Assembly: GCA_036558645.1 (NCBI GenBank)
Contig: DATBFG010000017.1
Location: 1 to 36,610, forward strand
Length of the DNA stretch: 36,610 nt
Direction of reading: 5' to 3'
DNA from: DATBFG01 sp036558645
Lineage (GTDB): Bacteria > Acidobacteriota > Terriglobia > Terriglobales > Acidobacteriaceae
Shown here: in pieces, positions 6,924-15,520 of the stretch
Layout: each line of letters opens with the position of its first letter
Position numbering within the stretch: the first letter of the stretch is position 1
Notes under the pieces: generated by a model
What the model saw: the letters and a program-made list of their open reading frames with translations, nothing else
The model's database searches: none
Told to the model about the DNA's origin: nothing
Translations under genes and position numbers: made by a program

Positions 6924-7694
6924 TCAACCAGCCGTCTTATCACCGTACTCCACTCCAACCAGAAACAATCCCGAGGCCGGTGCCGTAGCCCCAGCCGAAG
7001 ACCGATCGCGCGCGTCGAGGATTCGAGTAATATCCTTCGCCTGCAACGTGCCTTTTCCCACCAAAAGAAAGGTTCCAACCAGGTTCCGAACCATGTGGTG
7101 AAGAAATCCGTTCCCACGGACGGTGTAGTTAAACTCGTCGTCGTGCCGCAGCCATTCCGAATGGAAAATACGCCGCACACTGCTGGCAATCTCGCCCTCT
7201 TTCCCACGCTCTGGATCCACAGCCGCAAATGATGTGAAGTCATGCTCGCCCACCACCAGACGTGCCGCCGTCTGCATGGCCTTCTCGTCCAACGGATACG
7301 GATAGTGCCACACGTATCTAGCCCGGAATGGCGAGCAAATACGGCTGCGATAGATGCAATATTGATAAGTTTTTGCCGAGGCAGACCTTCTTGCATGAAA
7401 ATCCGGAGACACTTCTACAACCGAAAGCACTCGGATCGAGGAAGGTAGAACGTCGTTCAACGCGACGGCGAGGTTTGCTGCTGGAATGCTCGACGCGGTC
7501 GAGAACGTCGCGATCTGTTCTCTTGCATGCACTCCGGCATCGGTTCGCCCAGAGCCCTGCGGCAAAACCTTTTCCCCGGTTACGCGTCCAATAGCCGAGG
7601 CCAGCGTGCCCTGAACGGTGAGCGTATTCGGTTGAACTTGCCAGCCGCTGAAGTCTGTACCGTCGTAGGCGAGTGTCAGTTTAAGGTTACGCAA
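6924..7694 (-). CDS. truA: tRNA pseudouridine synthase A
   Basis: A 256-aa TruA that would convert U38-40 in tRNA anticodon arms to pseudouridine. Seen: LAYDGTDFSGWQ at 8-19, the catalytic motif SGRTDAGVHA at 48-57 with Asp52, YQYCIYR near 110-117, and GEHDFTSFA and NGFLHHMVRNLVG in the C-terminal half. Length is normal. The start is TTG at 7694, preceded by TTAGGGAATTTC, which gives an AGGG Shine-Dalgarno about 8 bases upstream. The gene is divergent from the TolC-type gene, across a 273-bp gap. Confidence 0.96.
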   Translation of the reverse strand: MRNLKLTLAYDGTDFSGWQVQPNTLTVQGTLASAIGRVTGEKVLPQGSGRTDAGVHAREQIATFSTASSIPAANLAVALNDVLPSSIRVLSVVEVSPDFHARRSASAKTYQYCIYRSRICSPFRARYVWHYPYPLDEKAMQTAARLVVGEHDFTSFAAVDPERGKEGEIASSVRRIFHSEWLRHDDEFNYTVRGNGFLHHMVRNLVGTFLLVGKGTLQAKDITRILDARDRSSAGATAPASGLFLVGVEYGDKTAG

Positions 7695-7967
7695 AGAAAT
7701 TCCCTAAGTCCTTGACCGTAAAGTCCACATCTAACACCTCGCGTATTTACGAACTTTTACTCGGTGAGCGGTGTTCTTGGCGCGAATGCCATGGTTCAGG
7801 TCAGCTATACTATTTCACTTCCCGTTTAGAAATATCTGGTGAGCTTCTTTCTCGGCATTCTGAAAAGAAGAGTGAACCCGGGGAATGCGATTTACGTACT
7901 AGTTTGGTAGATCATGAGGTCCTGTAAGCCTTTCAAGACAAGAGTCTTAATACATGGAGATGAGCGA

Positions 7968-10112
7968 ATGCATTTCCCTCGTTTGAATAAGTGTGTAGGT
8001 GCGGTGGCAACTCTGGCGATGCTTTGCCTGTTGCCTGTGTCAGGACTGGCTCAAGGGTCAGCCGACACCCAAAACACACAAACACCCGCGACGCCCATGC
8101 CTTCGGCCCCTTCGGCTCAGCCATCTTCGTCGTCGGCTGTTTTCACCGACTACTCAAAGCCCCGTTCCCATTTTTTCAATCCAATTGCGCCTTATCAGAG
8201 CAGAAAAGTGGCACCGCCGGTTTTGTCGAATACTTCGCGGGTCCAGCAACTCCTGGTGAACGGCAAACTGATGATTTCACTTGATGACGCAATCGCGATT
8301 GCCCTCGAAAACAACCTGGACATCGCAATCGCACGATACAACTTGCCGATTGCCGATACCGATATCATGCTGGCCAATGCCGGCCAGGCAACACGAGGCG
8401 TAAACACCGGCGTCGTGCAGGGAACTCCTGGCGGTGGTGTTAGTGTCGGCGGATTTTCGACCACGGGATCGCAGGGTGGCGGTGCTGGTGGCACGACGGC
8501 GGGCGCAGGTGGCGCCGGTTCAGGAACTGCCGGACTCGTAACTTCGACCCTAGGCGTGGGCTCCACCGTGCCCTCGTTTGATCCAGTCATCACCGGCACG
8601 CTGCAAATTGATCGCAACAATACGCCTAGTTCGAGCGCCTTTTCTGGCGTTCCAATCATCAACCAGAACACCTCGACCGCAGATGTCACTTATTCCCAGG
8701 GATTCCATACGGGAACGAACTTGACACTTGGGTTTAACAACAATCGCATCACCACCAACTCACCGTTCACTACCCTCAGTCCGACGCTGAATTCCAATTT
8801 TCACTTTACTATTTCACAGCCGTTGCTCCAGGGCTTTGGGTTCCTTCCCAACACGCGATTCATCCGCATCGCCAAAAACAACCGGGAGATTTCTGACATT
8901 GCATTCCGTCTGCAGATCATCACCTCGGTGGGACAGATCGAGAACATTTATTGGGATCTCGTGAGCGCCTACGAGAATGTCAAGGTGCAGCAGGATTCGC
9001 TTGCGTTAGCCCAGAAGACGCTGGAGGACAACAAGAAGCAGGTGCAGATCGGAACGCTTGCTCCGATAGAAGTCGTTCGCGCTCAGAGTGTGGTTGCCAC
9101 GGATCAGCAAGCGTTGATCGTGGCGCAGACTCAGCTCGAATTGCAACAGCTTTTGATTAAGAACGCGCTCAGCCGAACCCTGGTGGATCCTCAGCTTGCC
9201 GAAGCGGAGGTCATCCCAACATCCACAATGCAAGTCCCGGCCAACGAGCCGGTTGTTCCGGTGCAGGACCTCATTAACGATGCGCTCAGTCATCGAGCCG
9301 AGCTTGCCCAGTCGCGAATCGATCTTGCCAACCGCGACCTGAACAGCAAATCTGCGCGGAACGCGTTATTGCCTTCGTTGTCTTTGTTCGCTTATTACGG
9401 CGGGACCGGCCTTGGAGGTGATCGCAACCCGTCGGCCAGAGTCTGCGGCCCGAACTCTGATCCTGAGTCGTTCTGCGTACCTCCGGATTTGGCACGAACG
9501 AGCCTTGGTGGCACCTGGGGCCAGTTGTTCGACTCAAGCTCTCCCGACAAAGGTGCGGGAGTGCAGTTGAACATTCCATTACGCAACCGCGCTGCTCAGG
9601 CAAACCAAGTACGCGCCGAGTTGGAATACCGGCAGGCACAAATGCGTCTGCAGCAGCTAGAGAATCAGATACGTATCGAGGTGCGCAACGCGCAATTTGC
9701 CGTGCAGCAGAACCGTGCTAGCGTCGAGGCCGCGCAAGCCGCGGTTGAACTTGGTAAACAGTCGTTGGATGCAGAACAGAAAAAGTATGCGCTGGGCGCC
9801 TCTACCACGACGCTTGTGCTGCAGAACCAGCGCGACCTTACCCAGGCACAATCGAATCTGGTGAATGCCAAGGCAGCCTATGAAAAGGCCCGTGTGGAAC
9901 TCGATCGGTCTACCGGCCTGACGCTTACCAATAATGGCATCTTGTTGTCCGACGCCATCAGCGGTGAGGTGACGAAGCTCCCGAGTGTGCCTTACGCTGC
10001 CCCGCGGCAGGATGTGCCACCGAAATCGCCGTTGAATCAGCCTCCCGCGCCCGGAACGCAGACGCCACAGGCTGAACCACCGCAAGCCCAGCCGCCACAA
10101 GCAAACCAGTAG
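7968..10112 (+). CDS. TolC-family outer-membrane efflux/secretion protein
   Basis: A 714-aa protein with a Sec signal peptide (MHFPRLNK then a hydrophobic core to GLAQG) and two outer-membrane-efflux repeats. MISLDDAIAIALENN starts the first helix, and long Gln/Ala-rich coiled-coil stretches follow (about residues 310-420 and 520-640). The ATG at 7968 is preferred over the upstream in-frame ATG at 7914 because it is preceded by GGAGATGAG and begins the signal peptide. Two oddities: a Gly/Thr-rich low-complexity insert roughly 60 residues long after the first helix, and a Pro/Gln-rich C-terminal tail of about 40 residues. No RND pump or membrane-fusion gene is adjacent, so the inner-membrane partner must be elsewhere. 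A TATACT hexamer at 7806 is a possible -10, without a convincing -35. Confidence 0.92.
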   Translation: MHFPRLNKCVGAVATLAMLCLLPVSGLAQGSADTQNTQTPATPMPSAPSAQPSSSSAVFTDYSKPRSHFFNPIAPYQSRKVAPPVLSNTSRVQQLLVNGKLMISLDDAIAIALENNLDIAIARYNLPIADTDIMLANAGQATRGVNTGVVQGTPGGGVSVGGFSTTGSQGGGAGGTTAGAGGAGSGTAGLVTSTLGVGSTVPSFDPVITGTLQIDRNNTPSSSAFSGVPIINQNTSTADVTYSQGFHTGTNLTLGFNNNRITTNSPFTTLSPTLNSNFHFTISQPLLQGFGFLPNTRFIRIAKNNREISDIAFRLQIITSVGQIENIYWDLVSAYENVKVQQDSLALAQKTLEDNKKQVQIGTLAPIEVVRAQSVVATDQQALIVAQTQLELQQLLIKNALSRTLVDPQLAEAEVIPTSTMQVPANEPVVPVQDLINDALSHRAELAQSRIDLANRDLNSKSARNALLPSLSLFAYYGGTGLGGDRNPSARVCGPNSDPESFCVPPDLARTSLGGTWGQLFDSSSPDKGAGVQLNIPLRNRAAQANQVRAELEYRQAQMRLQQLENQIRIEVRNAQFAVQQNRASVEAAQAAVELGKQSLDAEQKKYALGASTTTLVLQNQRDLTQAQSNLVNAKAAYEKARVELDRSTGLTLTNNGILLSDAISGEVTKLPSVPYAAPRQDVPPKSPLNQPPAPGTQTPQAEPPQAQPPQANQ

Positions 10113-10131
10113 CTTCGCAGCGAGCCCAGCC

Positions 10132-10169
10132 AAACCCTGTCAGTCCACGACTGGCAGGGTTTCTTTTTT
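10132..10169 (+). terminator. Rho-independent terminator after the TolC-type gene
   Basis: AAACCCTGTCAGTC (10132-10145) and GACTGGCAGGGTTT (10149-10162) form a 14-bp stem with a single G-U pair and a CAC loop. It is followed by C and six T residues (10164-10169). This is the clearest intrinsic terminator in the window, 20 bp past the TolC stop. Confidence 0.93.
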
Positions 10170-10239
10170 GGCTAGCGTCGATTGGCAACGACCACCCAAA
10201 TCACTAGCCAGCGTCTTTTGCCACATTTATTCTCTCAAC

Positions 10240-11055
10240 GTGCTGATCTCCGTCGTCATCATCACCAGAAATGAAGAAGCGAACATCGCCCGAACGCTCA
10301 ACAGTGTTCGGTCACTCGTGCAGGACGGACGCGGGGAGGTCATCATCGTTGACGACGGGTCAACCGATCGCACGCGAGAGATCGCCAATTCCCTTGGTGC
10401 GAAGGTGTACTGCGAATCCTGGAAGGGTTACGCAGCACAGAAAAACTCCGCAATTGAAAAAGCGCAGGGCGAATGGATTCTTAGCCTGGATGGCGATGAG
10501 GAGCTTGAGCCTCCTCTGGCGGACGAGATCGGGCGAGTCATTGACGATGATGGGGGCTCAGAAGAAGCGCGAGTACGCGCCAATTCCACCTCGCCTGTCG
10601 GCTATTGGATGCCGCGCAAGAATCACTTTCTAGGGCGATGGATCAAGCACGGAGGCTTTTGGCCAGATCCCAAGCTGCGACTTTTTCGAAAGTGTGCAGG
10701 ACGCTTCGAAGACCGTGCCGTTCATGAAGACGTAAAGATCAAGAACGGGATCACAAGAAGTTTCCATGGCGCAATTCTCCACCACTCTTATCCGACCCTT
10801 TCCGACTATGTCCGGCACATGAACGAATACTCCACCCTCGGCGCGCAGATGGCAGTTGACAAGGGGTACAAGGGATTCAGTTTCGTGGACATAGTCCTTC
10901 GTCCAGCATTTACGTTTTTCTATAACTACTTTTTCCGCCTCGGATTCTTAGATGGCCGCGAAGGGTTGCAACTGCATATCTACCACGCAGTCTATGTTTC
11001 GTGGAAATACGCAAAAGTTTGGGAACTATATCGCCAATCAACTGACCGAGCGTAA
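10240..11055 (+). CDS. Family 2 glycosyltransferase (WaaE/KdtX-like)
   Basis: A 271-aa GT-A fold enzyme: SVVIITRNEEANI at 4-16, the nucleotide-sugar motif VDDGSTD at 37-43, and the metal-binding LDGDEE at 83-88. The C-terminal part PAFTFFYNYFFRLGFLDG is the aromatic, membrane-hugging segment found in lipopolysaccharide-core glycosyltransferases of the WaaE/KdtX type. It probably adds a sugar to a lipid-linked glycan at the inner membrane; donor and acceptor are unknown. The frame is open from a TTG at 10168, but that codon lies at the terminator T-tract and the extra residues are not family-like, so I use the GTG at 10240. No strong Shine-Dalgarno is visible, so the start is uncertain. Confidence 0.88.
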   Translation: MLISVVIITRNEEANIARTLNSVRSLVQDGRGEVIIVDDGSTDRTREIANSLGAKVYCESWKGYAAQKNSAIEKAQGEWILSLDGDEELEPPLADEIGRVIDDDGGSEEARVRANSTSPVGYWMPRKNHFLGRWIKHGGFWPDPKLRLFRKCAGRFEDRAVHEDVKIKNGITRSFHGAILHHSYPTLSDYVRHMNEYSTLGAQMAVDKGYKGFSFVDIVLRPAFTFFYNYFFRLGFLDGREGLQLHIYHAVYVSWKYAKVWELYRQSTDRA

Positions 11056-11133
11056 CTCACCTGTACCGATGCTTGCGGTATTCGTTTCGCTGGAACTCCA
11101 CAATTGCCTTATCATAGATGCAACGGGGTGAGC

Positions 11134-12930
11134 ATGCCGGAGCAGAAGACTCAGAAGCCTGTTGTAGCTGAAAGTCCAATTTCAGACGTATTTGAGAACC
11201 GCCATCCGTCGGACAGCGAAACCGCCTGGGCCGAAAAGACCCTGGGCCCGACTCTGGAGAAATCCCCGGAAAAGCCCATTGGCTCACTCACGGGCATCAA
11301 CAAAGACGAGAATGGCCATGCCCGCTTCACTAGCCTCTCCGGTATTCCGGTTCGCCGGTTGTACACACAAGCCGACCTTCCCGAAGACTGGAGCTACGAT
11401 CAATACCTCGGCTACCCGGGTCAGTCGCCGTTCACGCGCGGGATTCACGCCACCGGCTATCGTGGAAAACTTTTCACCATGCGCCAATTCTCGGGCTTCG
11501 CATCGCCCGAGGAAACGAATCAGCGTTACAAGTATTTGCTCGAGCATGGCGGCGGCGGCCTATCCGTGGCCTTCGATCTTCCCACGCTGATGGGTTACGA
11601 CTCCGATCACCCGGCCAGCGAAGGAGAGGTCGGGAAGTGCGGCGTCGCGATCGATTCGCTCGAAGATATGGAAATCCTCTTCAGCGGCATCGATCTCGAG
11701 AAAACTACGGTCTCGATGACGATCAACTCTCCGGCATCAGTGCTGTGGGCGATGTACCTCGTGGTTGCCGAGAAGCAAGGAGCAGATTGGAAGAAAATTT
11801 CCGGCACGATTCAGAACGACATCCTCAAGGAATACATTGCGCAGAAGGAATACATCTATCCCCCTGCGCCCTCGATGCGCCTGGTTGTCGATACTTTCGA
11901 ATTCGGCTCCAAGTTCACGCCGAAGTTCAACTCGATTTCCATCAGCGGATATCACATCCGGGAAGCCGGATCCACGGCTTTACAGGAACTGGCATTCACG
12001 GTTTATGACGGCGTTGAGTACGTGGAATGGGCTTTGCGCCGCGGTCTGCAGATCGATGAGTTCGGCCCGAGGTTGAGCTTCTTTTTCAATGCGCACAATG
12101 ACTTCTTTGAAGAGATTGCTAAGTACCGCGCAGCGCGCAAAATCTGGTATCGACTGACCAAAGATCGTTTTCACGCCAAGAGCCAGCGTACCTGGCTGTT
12201 GCGGTTTCATACGCAGACAGCAGGCGTTTCGCTGCCGGCTCAGCAACCAATGAATAACATTGCGCGCGTCGCACTTCAGGCCCTGGCCGCGGTTCTTGGC
12301 GGAACACAGTCTCTGCATTGCGATTCGTACGACGAAGCGCTTGCGCTGCCCACGGAAGAAGCGGCCCGCATCGCCTTGCGCACCCAGCAGATCATCGCCT
12401 ACGAATCCGGCGTAGCCCACACCGTCGACCCGCTGGGCGGATCTTATTTTCTCGAGAATCTCACGCTTCAGATGGAAAACGGGGCCTTCGACTACTTCGG
12501 AAAGCTCGACGCTATGGGCGGGATGGTCAAGGCCATCGAGCGCGGATACCCGCAGAAGGAAATCGCTGAGTCAGCCTACCAGTATCAACGCGCTGTGGAA
12601 GCCAACGAAAAAATCGTCGTCGGCGTGAACGAGTTCGCGATCGAAGAAGAGCCGCCAAATATTCTCTACATCGATGAGAGCGTCGCCCGAGCACAAACCG
12701 CTAAGCTGCAAAAGCTCCGCGCCACCCGGTCCAACGACGAAGTCAAGAGATCCCTGGAAGCTTTGAAAAAGGCCGCCGCTCAGGAACCGCAGGCCGGGAA
12801 CGGCAACATCTCGCCTGTCAACACGATGCCTTTCATCATCGATGCAGTCCGCGCCTATGCGACGGTCGGCGAGATTTGCGAAGCACTGCGCGAGGTGTAT
12901 GGGACGTACACCGAAGTCAGCATTACGTAG
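11134..12930 (+). CDS. Methylmalonyl-CoA mutase, catalytic (large) subunit without B12 domain
   Basis: A 598-aa (beta/alpha)8 barrel that would convert methylmalonyl-CoA to succinyl-CoA by B12 radical chemistry. Seen: MRQFSGFASPEETN near 116-129, SVAFDLPTLMGYDSDHP near 144-160, GTIQNDILKEY, ISISGYHIREAG, PRLSFF and TQSLHCDSYDEA. Tyr155 in GYDSD and Arg249 in PSMRLV match the substrate-selecting Tyr89/Arg207 of the propionibacterial mutase; isobutyryl-CoA mutase has Phe/Gln there. The C-terminal cobalamin domain is absent, and is supplied by the separate subunit at 4472-4894. The ATG at 11134 is chosen over 11104 because GGGGTGAGC precedes it. It stands between a glycosyltransferase and a small unknown ORF. 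Confidence 0.93.
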   Translation: MPEQKTQKPVVAESPISDVFENRHPSDSETAWAEKTLGPTLEKSPEKPIGSLTGINKDENGHARFTSLSGIPVRRLYTQADLPEDWSYDQYLGYPGQSPFTRGIHATGYRGKLFTMRQFSGFASPEETNQRYKYLLEHGGGGLSVAFDLPTLMGYDSDHPASEGEVGKCGVAIDSLEDMEILFSGIDLEKTTVSMTINSPASVLWAMYLVVAEKQGADWKKISGTIQNDILKEYIAQKEYIYPPAPSMRLVVDTFEFGSKFTPKFNSISISGYHIREAGSTALQELAFTVYDGVEYVEWALRRGLQIDEFGPRLSFFFNAHNDFFEEIAKYRAARKIWYRLTKDRFHAKSQRTWLLRFHTQTAGVSLPAQQPMNNIARVALQALAAVLGGTQSLHCDSYDEALALPTEEAARIALRTQQIIAYESGVAHTVDPLGGSYFLENLTLQMENGAFDYFGKLDAMGGMVKAIERGYPQKEIAESAYQYQRAVEANEKIVVGVNEFAIEEEPPNILYIDESVARAQTAKLQKLRATRSNDEVKRSLEALKKAAAQEPQAGNGNISPVNTMPFIIDAVRAYATVGEICEALREVYGTYTEVSIT

Positions 12931-12944
12931 TCTGACTGAGGAAA

Positions 12945-13184
12945 TTAGCGATCATAGAGCTCGTAGGCGGGGAATTTGAACTTCGGGCTTTGCCGCTTTC
13001 GGGTTCGCTGCGCTGACTTTAAAAAATCCTCAGGGGCGCTTTCCTCACTCGGTACGATCCTTGTCTGCGTCGATCGGACCACGAACCTCCATAGTGACGC
13101 AAGCATCCTCCATCCGCCAGAGTGGAACGCATAGCTCAATCGTTCGCGCGAATCGTTCTCTTGTGCCGATCGGTGAAGATCCAT
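12945..13184 (-). CDS. Possible small hypothetical protein (79 aa)
   Basis: A short minus-strand frame from an ATG at 13184, preceded on that strand by GGAAGGAATT, a good Shine-Dalgarno at normal spacing. The product is basic and soluble, with a central WRMLASLWRFVV segment and a C-terminal stretch PKFKFPAYELYDR. I recognise no family. It fills an otherwise empty stretch between the mutase catalytic subunit (convergent, 14 bp away) and the DUF1579-like gene (divergent). Support is limited to the ribosome-binding site and location, so it could be a chance frame. Confidence 0.4.
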   Translation of the reverse strand: MDLHRSAQENDSRERLSYAFHSGGWRMLASLWRFVVRSTQTRIVPSEESAPEDFLKSAQRTRKRQSPKFKFPAYELYDR

Positions 13185-13300
13185 AATTCCTTCCAAGAAA
13201 TTTGGCTGACGAGGGTGCCAGACAGGCAAGCGTAACAGGGCGACTCTGTAATGTAAAGTACTTTCTGCTTTGGAAGTTGTTCAGTCGTTATCCTGCTCCT

Positions 13301-13837
13301 ATGCTCCTCTTCCAATTGCTGTTTGCTCGCGGCTTCATGATTTTCGATCCGCAGAAAAAGGCGGGTGTTTTCAACCCCACCGTCGTCTCCGAATTCGGTA
13401 CTGCCCGCAAGCAGAAGATGGCGGAGTTTCGTTGGCTCATCGGCAACTGGGACGCCGTGAATCATGTCCGTGCCACGCCAACCACGCCCGAGTACACTGA
13501 CACCTACCAGTACACCTACACACTTTGCGACGACGAAACTCGCATTTGCATTACTGGTCCGAGCGGGAGGGAACGGCCCCATCTCACGTTCGACCCCTTT
13601 AGCGCGCGTTGGATGATGACTTTTGTAGATGGCGTCTACGGTGTGCTCCAGTCGGATGGTTTCACGGGCAACAGCATCACATTCACTGGCAAGCTGACCA
13701 TGCTGGGTGTCGATTGCGAGTTGCGGCAAACTATCGAACGGCGCGGACCCGATGAGTTCTACGTCCGCAACGACGAACACATCCAGGATGGGAATTGGAC
13801 CCTCGTCGACGACTTCACTTTCCAGCGGCGCAAATAA
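13301..13837 (+). CDS. DUF1579-like beta-barrel protein, function unknown
   Basis: About 178 aa. The recognisable part begins at MAEFRWLIGNWDAVN and continues through repeated beta strands (TYQYTYTLCDD, HLTFDPFSARWMMTF, GFTGNSITFTGKL, GPDEFYVRNDEH). This resembles the DUF1579/lipocalin-like calycin group, often met as small stress or ligand-binding proteins. No catalytic residues can be named. The start is uncertain: the frame is open from a TTG at 13202, with ATGs at 13301, 13337 and 13418, none with a clear Shine-Dalgarno; I use 13301. Only 24 bp separate its stop from the aldehyde dehydrogenase start, so co-transcription is likely. Confidence 0.68.
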   Translation: MLLFQLLFARGFMIFDPQKKAGVFNPTVVSEFGTARKQKMAEFRWLIGNWDAVNHVRATPTTPEYTDTYQYTYTLCDDETRICITGPSGRERPHLTFDPFSARWMMTFVDGVYGVLQSDGFTGNSITFTGKLTMLGVDCELRQTIERRGPDEFYVRNDEHIQDGNWTLVDDFTFQRRK

Positions 13838-13861
13838 TCTTCTGTTCTAGACTGATCACAG

Positions 13862-15436
13862 ATGGCTACTGATCTCAGCATTGCCGTGCGTAAAGTGGCA
13901 TCAGTAAACCCCGCCACTGGGGAGGTCATCGGCGAATTCAATTGTGGATCCGAGCAGGAGGTCCACGCTGCAGTGGAGCGCGCTTCCGCGGCTCAGGTCC
14001 GGTGGAATCAGCAGCCACTTTCTCGACGGATCGAGATCCTCCACTCGTTTCAAAGACTTTTACACGAGCGAAAGAGCGACGTCGCTCGCCTGATTACTCG
14101 TGAAGTTGGGAAGCCATACGTGGAGGCGCTTCTCACGGAAGTGATGGTGGTACTCGACGCAACTCGCTTTTATATTGAGCAATCCCAGAGCCTTCTCCGC
14201 GACCAGCCCGTGCCTCACGGAAATGTCGCCATGAAGACCAAGGACGGCCGCATCGTCCGCGAGCCGTATGGCGTAGTCGGCATCATTTCGCCCTGGAACT
14301 ATCCGTTCTCGATCCCCGCTACAGAGAGCCTGGCTGCACTGGTTGCTGGAAATGCGGTTGTCTTGAAGCCTTCGGAACTCACTCCATCGGTTGCCTTCGA
14401 ACTCGCGACGCTTCTCCATAACGCGGGCGTGCCAAAGGACGTGTTTCAGGTGATTCCCGGCGATGGTGCAACCGGAGCCGCGCTCATTGCCTCCTCGATT
14501 GACAAGCTGATTTTTACCGGGAGCGTCGCTACCGGCAAGCGTATCGCTCAGTTGGCTGCCGCTCGCTTGTTGCCTGTGGTACTCGAACTCGGAGGCAAGG
14601 ACCCCATGCTTGTCCTCGACGATGCTGACATCGACGTCGCCTCGAGCGGCGCCGTATGGGGAGCTTTTGTCAACGCGGGCCAGGCCTGTCTTTCGGTCGA
14701 ACGCTGCTACGTTCATCGCAGTCTCTACGAAAAATTTGTGGATGCCTGTGTCGAGAAAACGAAGCGCCTCCGCGTCGGCAACGGCATGAACCCCGATACT
14801 GATGTCGGACCGCTCATCCACGAGCGACAGTTACGAACCGTTGAGTTACAGGTTGAAGATGCCGTAGAGCGTGGCGCACGCATTTTGCAAGGCGGCGTTC
14901 GCCTAACCGACCTCGGGCCGAATTTCTACGCGCCGACTATACTCGCCGATGTCACGCCTCAAATGCGGGTCATCCAGGAAGAGACCTTCGGTCCACTGCT
15001 GCCCGTCGCTCCTTTCGACAGCGAGGAGGAAGCGATCCAGCTTGCGAATAATTCCGAGTTCGGACTATCCGCCAGCGTCTGGACCAGCAATCGGGAACGC
15101 GGGCTGCGCCTGGCCCACAAGATCCAGGCGGGTACGGTGATGATCAACGACATGGTTTCCTGCTTCGGCATCAGCGAGGCGCCGCACGGAGGCGTGAAGT
15201 CGAGCGGCATCGGTCGAACTCACGGACGCTTCGGCCTTGAAGAAATGGCCCGCATCAAATACGTCGCTGTGGACCGCTTGCCCAAGATGAAGAAGGTCTG
15301 GTGGTATGGTTACGGCGAGACCTTTACACGGCAGATGGAAGGGTTCGTCGACATGCAGTTCGCGCGACGCGTTCGCACAAAACTCTCCGGTGCACTTCGC
15401 TCGGCTAGCGTTCTAATCCGCTCGAAGAAAATCTGA
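13862..15436 (+). CDS. NAD(P)-dependent aldehyde dehydrogenase with C-terminal extension
   Basis: A 524-aa ALDH-superfamily enzyme oxidising an aldehyde to the acid. Seen: SPWNYPFS with Asn146, KPSELTPS at the cofactor site (the Glu after KPS is usually linked to NAD preference), FTGSVATG, LELGGKDPM with Glu242, NAGQACLSVERC with catalytic Cys276, and EETFGPLLPV. About 50 residues extend past the usual end (VWWYGYGETFTRQMEG onwards) and are basic and aromatic, which may help membrane or protein contact, as in fatty-aldehyde dehydrogenases; that is inference. Substrate unknown. It is followed by the cysteine-rich gene 84 bp downstream. Confidence 0.93.
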   Translation: MATDLSIAVRKVASVNPATGEVIGEFNCGSEQEVHAAVERASAAQVRWNQQPLSRRIEILHSFQRLLHERKSDVARLITREVGKPYVEALLTEVMVVLDATRFYIEQSQSLLRDQPVPHGNVAMKTKDGRIVREPYGVVGIISPWNYPFSIPATESLAALVAGNAVVLKPSELTPSVAFELATLLHNAGVPKDVFQVIPGDGATGAALIASSIDKLIFTGSVATGKRIAQLAAARLLPVVLELGGKDPMLVLDDADIDVASSGAVWGAFVNAGQACLSVERCYVHRSLYEKFVDACVEKTKRLRVGNGMNPDTDVGPLIHERQLRTVELQVEDAVERGARILQGGVRLTDLGPNFYAPTILADVTPQMRVIQEETFGPLLPVAPFDSEEEAIQLANNSEFGLSASVWTSNRERGLRLAHKIQAGTVMINDMVSCFGISEAPHGGVKSSGIGRTHGRFGLEEMARIKYVAVDRLPKMKKVWWYGYGETFTRQMEGFVDMQFARRVRTKLSGALRSASVLIRSKKI

Positions 15437-15520
15437 TCTTTCGCATCCACGACCCGCCTTCAGCTAAAATAGCTTCAGCAGCCGATTCCGCGGCTTCAGC
15501 CGCAGCGACGAGGAGACTTC

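Noticed and set aside
7775..7811. Promoter for the TolC-type gene (TATACT at 7806)
   Set aside because: No -35 hexamer at acceptable spacing and a leader of about 150 nt; not listed as a feature.
13136..13780. Minus-strand open frame of 214 codons
   Set aside because: It lies opposite the DUF1579-like frame, whose translation has family-like strands; the minus product has no recognisable feature.
14060..14821. Minus-strand open frame of 253 codons
   Set aside because: It is antisense to the aldehyde dehydrogenase core, including its catalytic region; a shadow of biased codon use.
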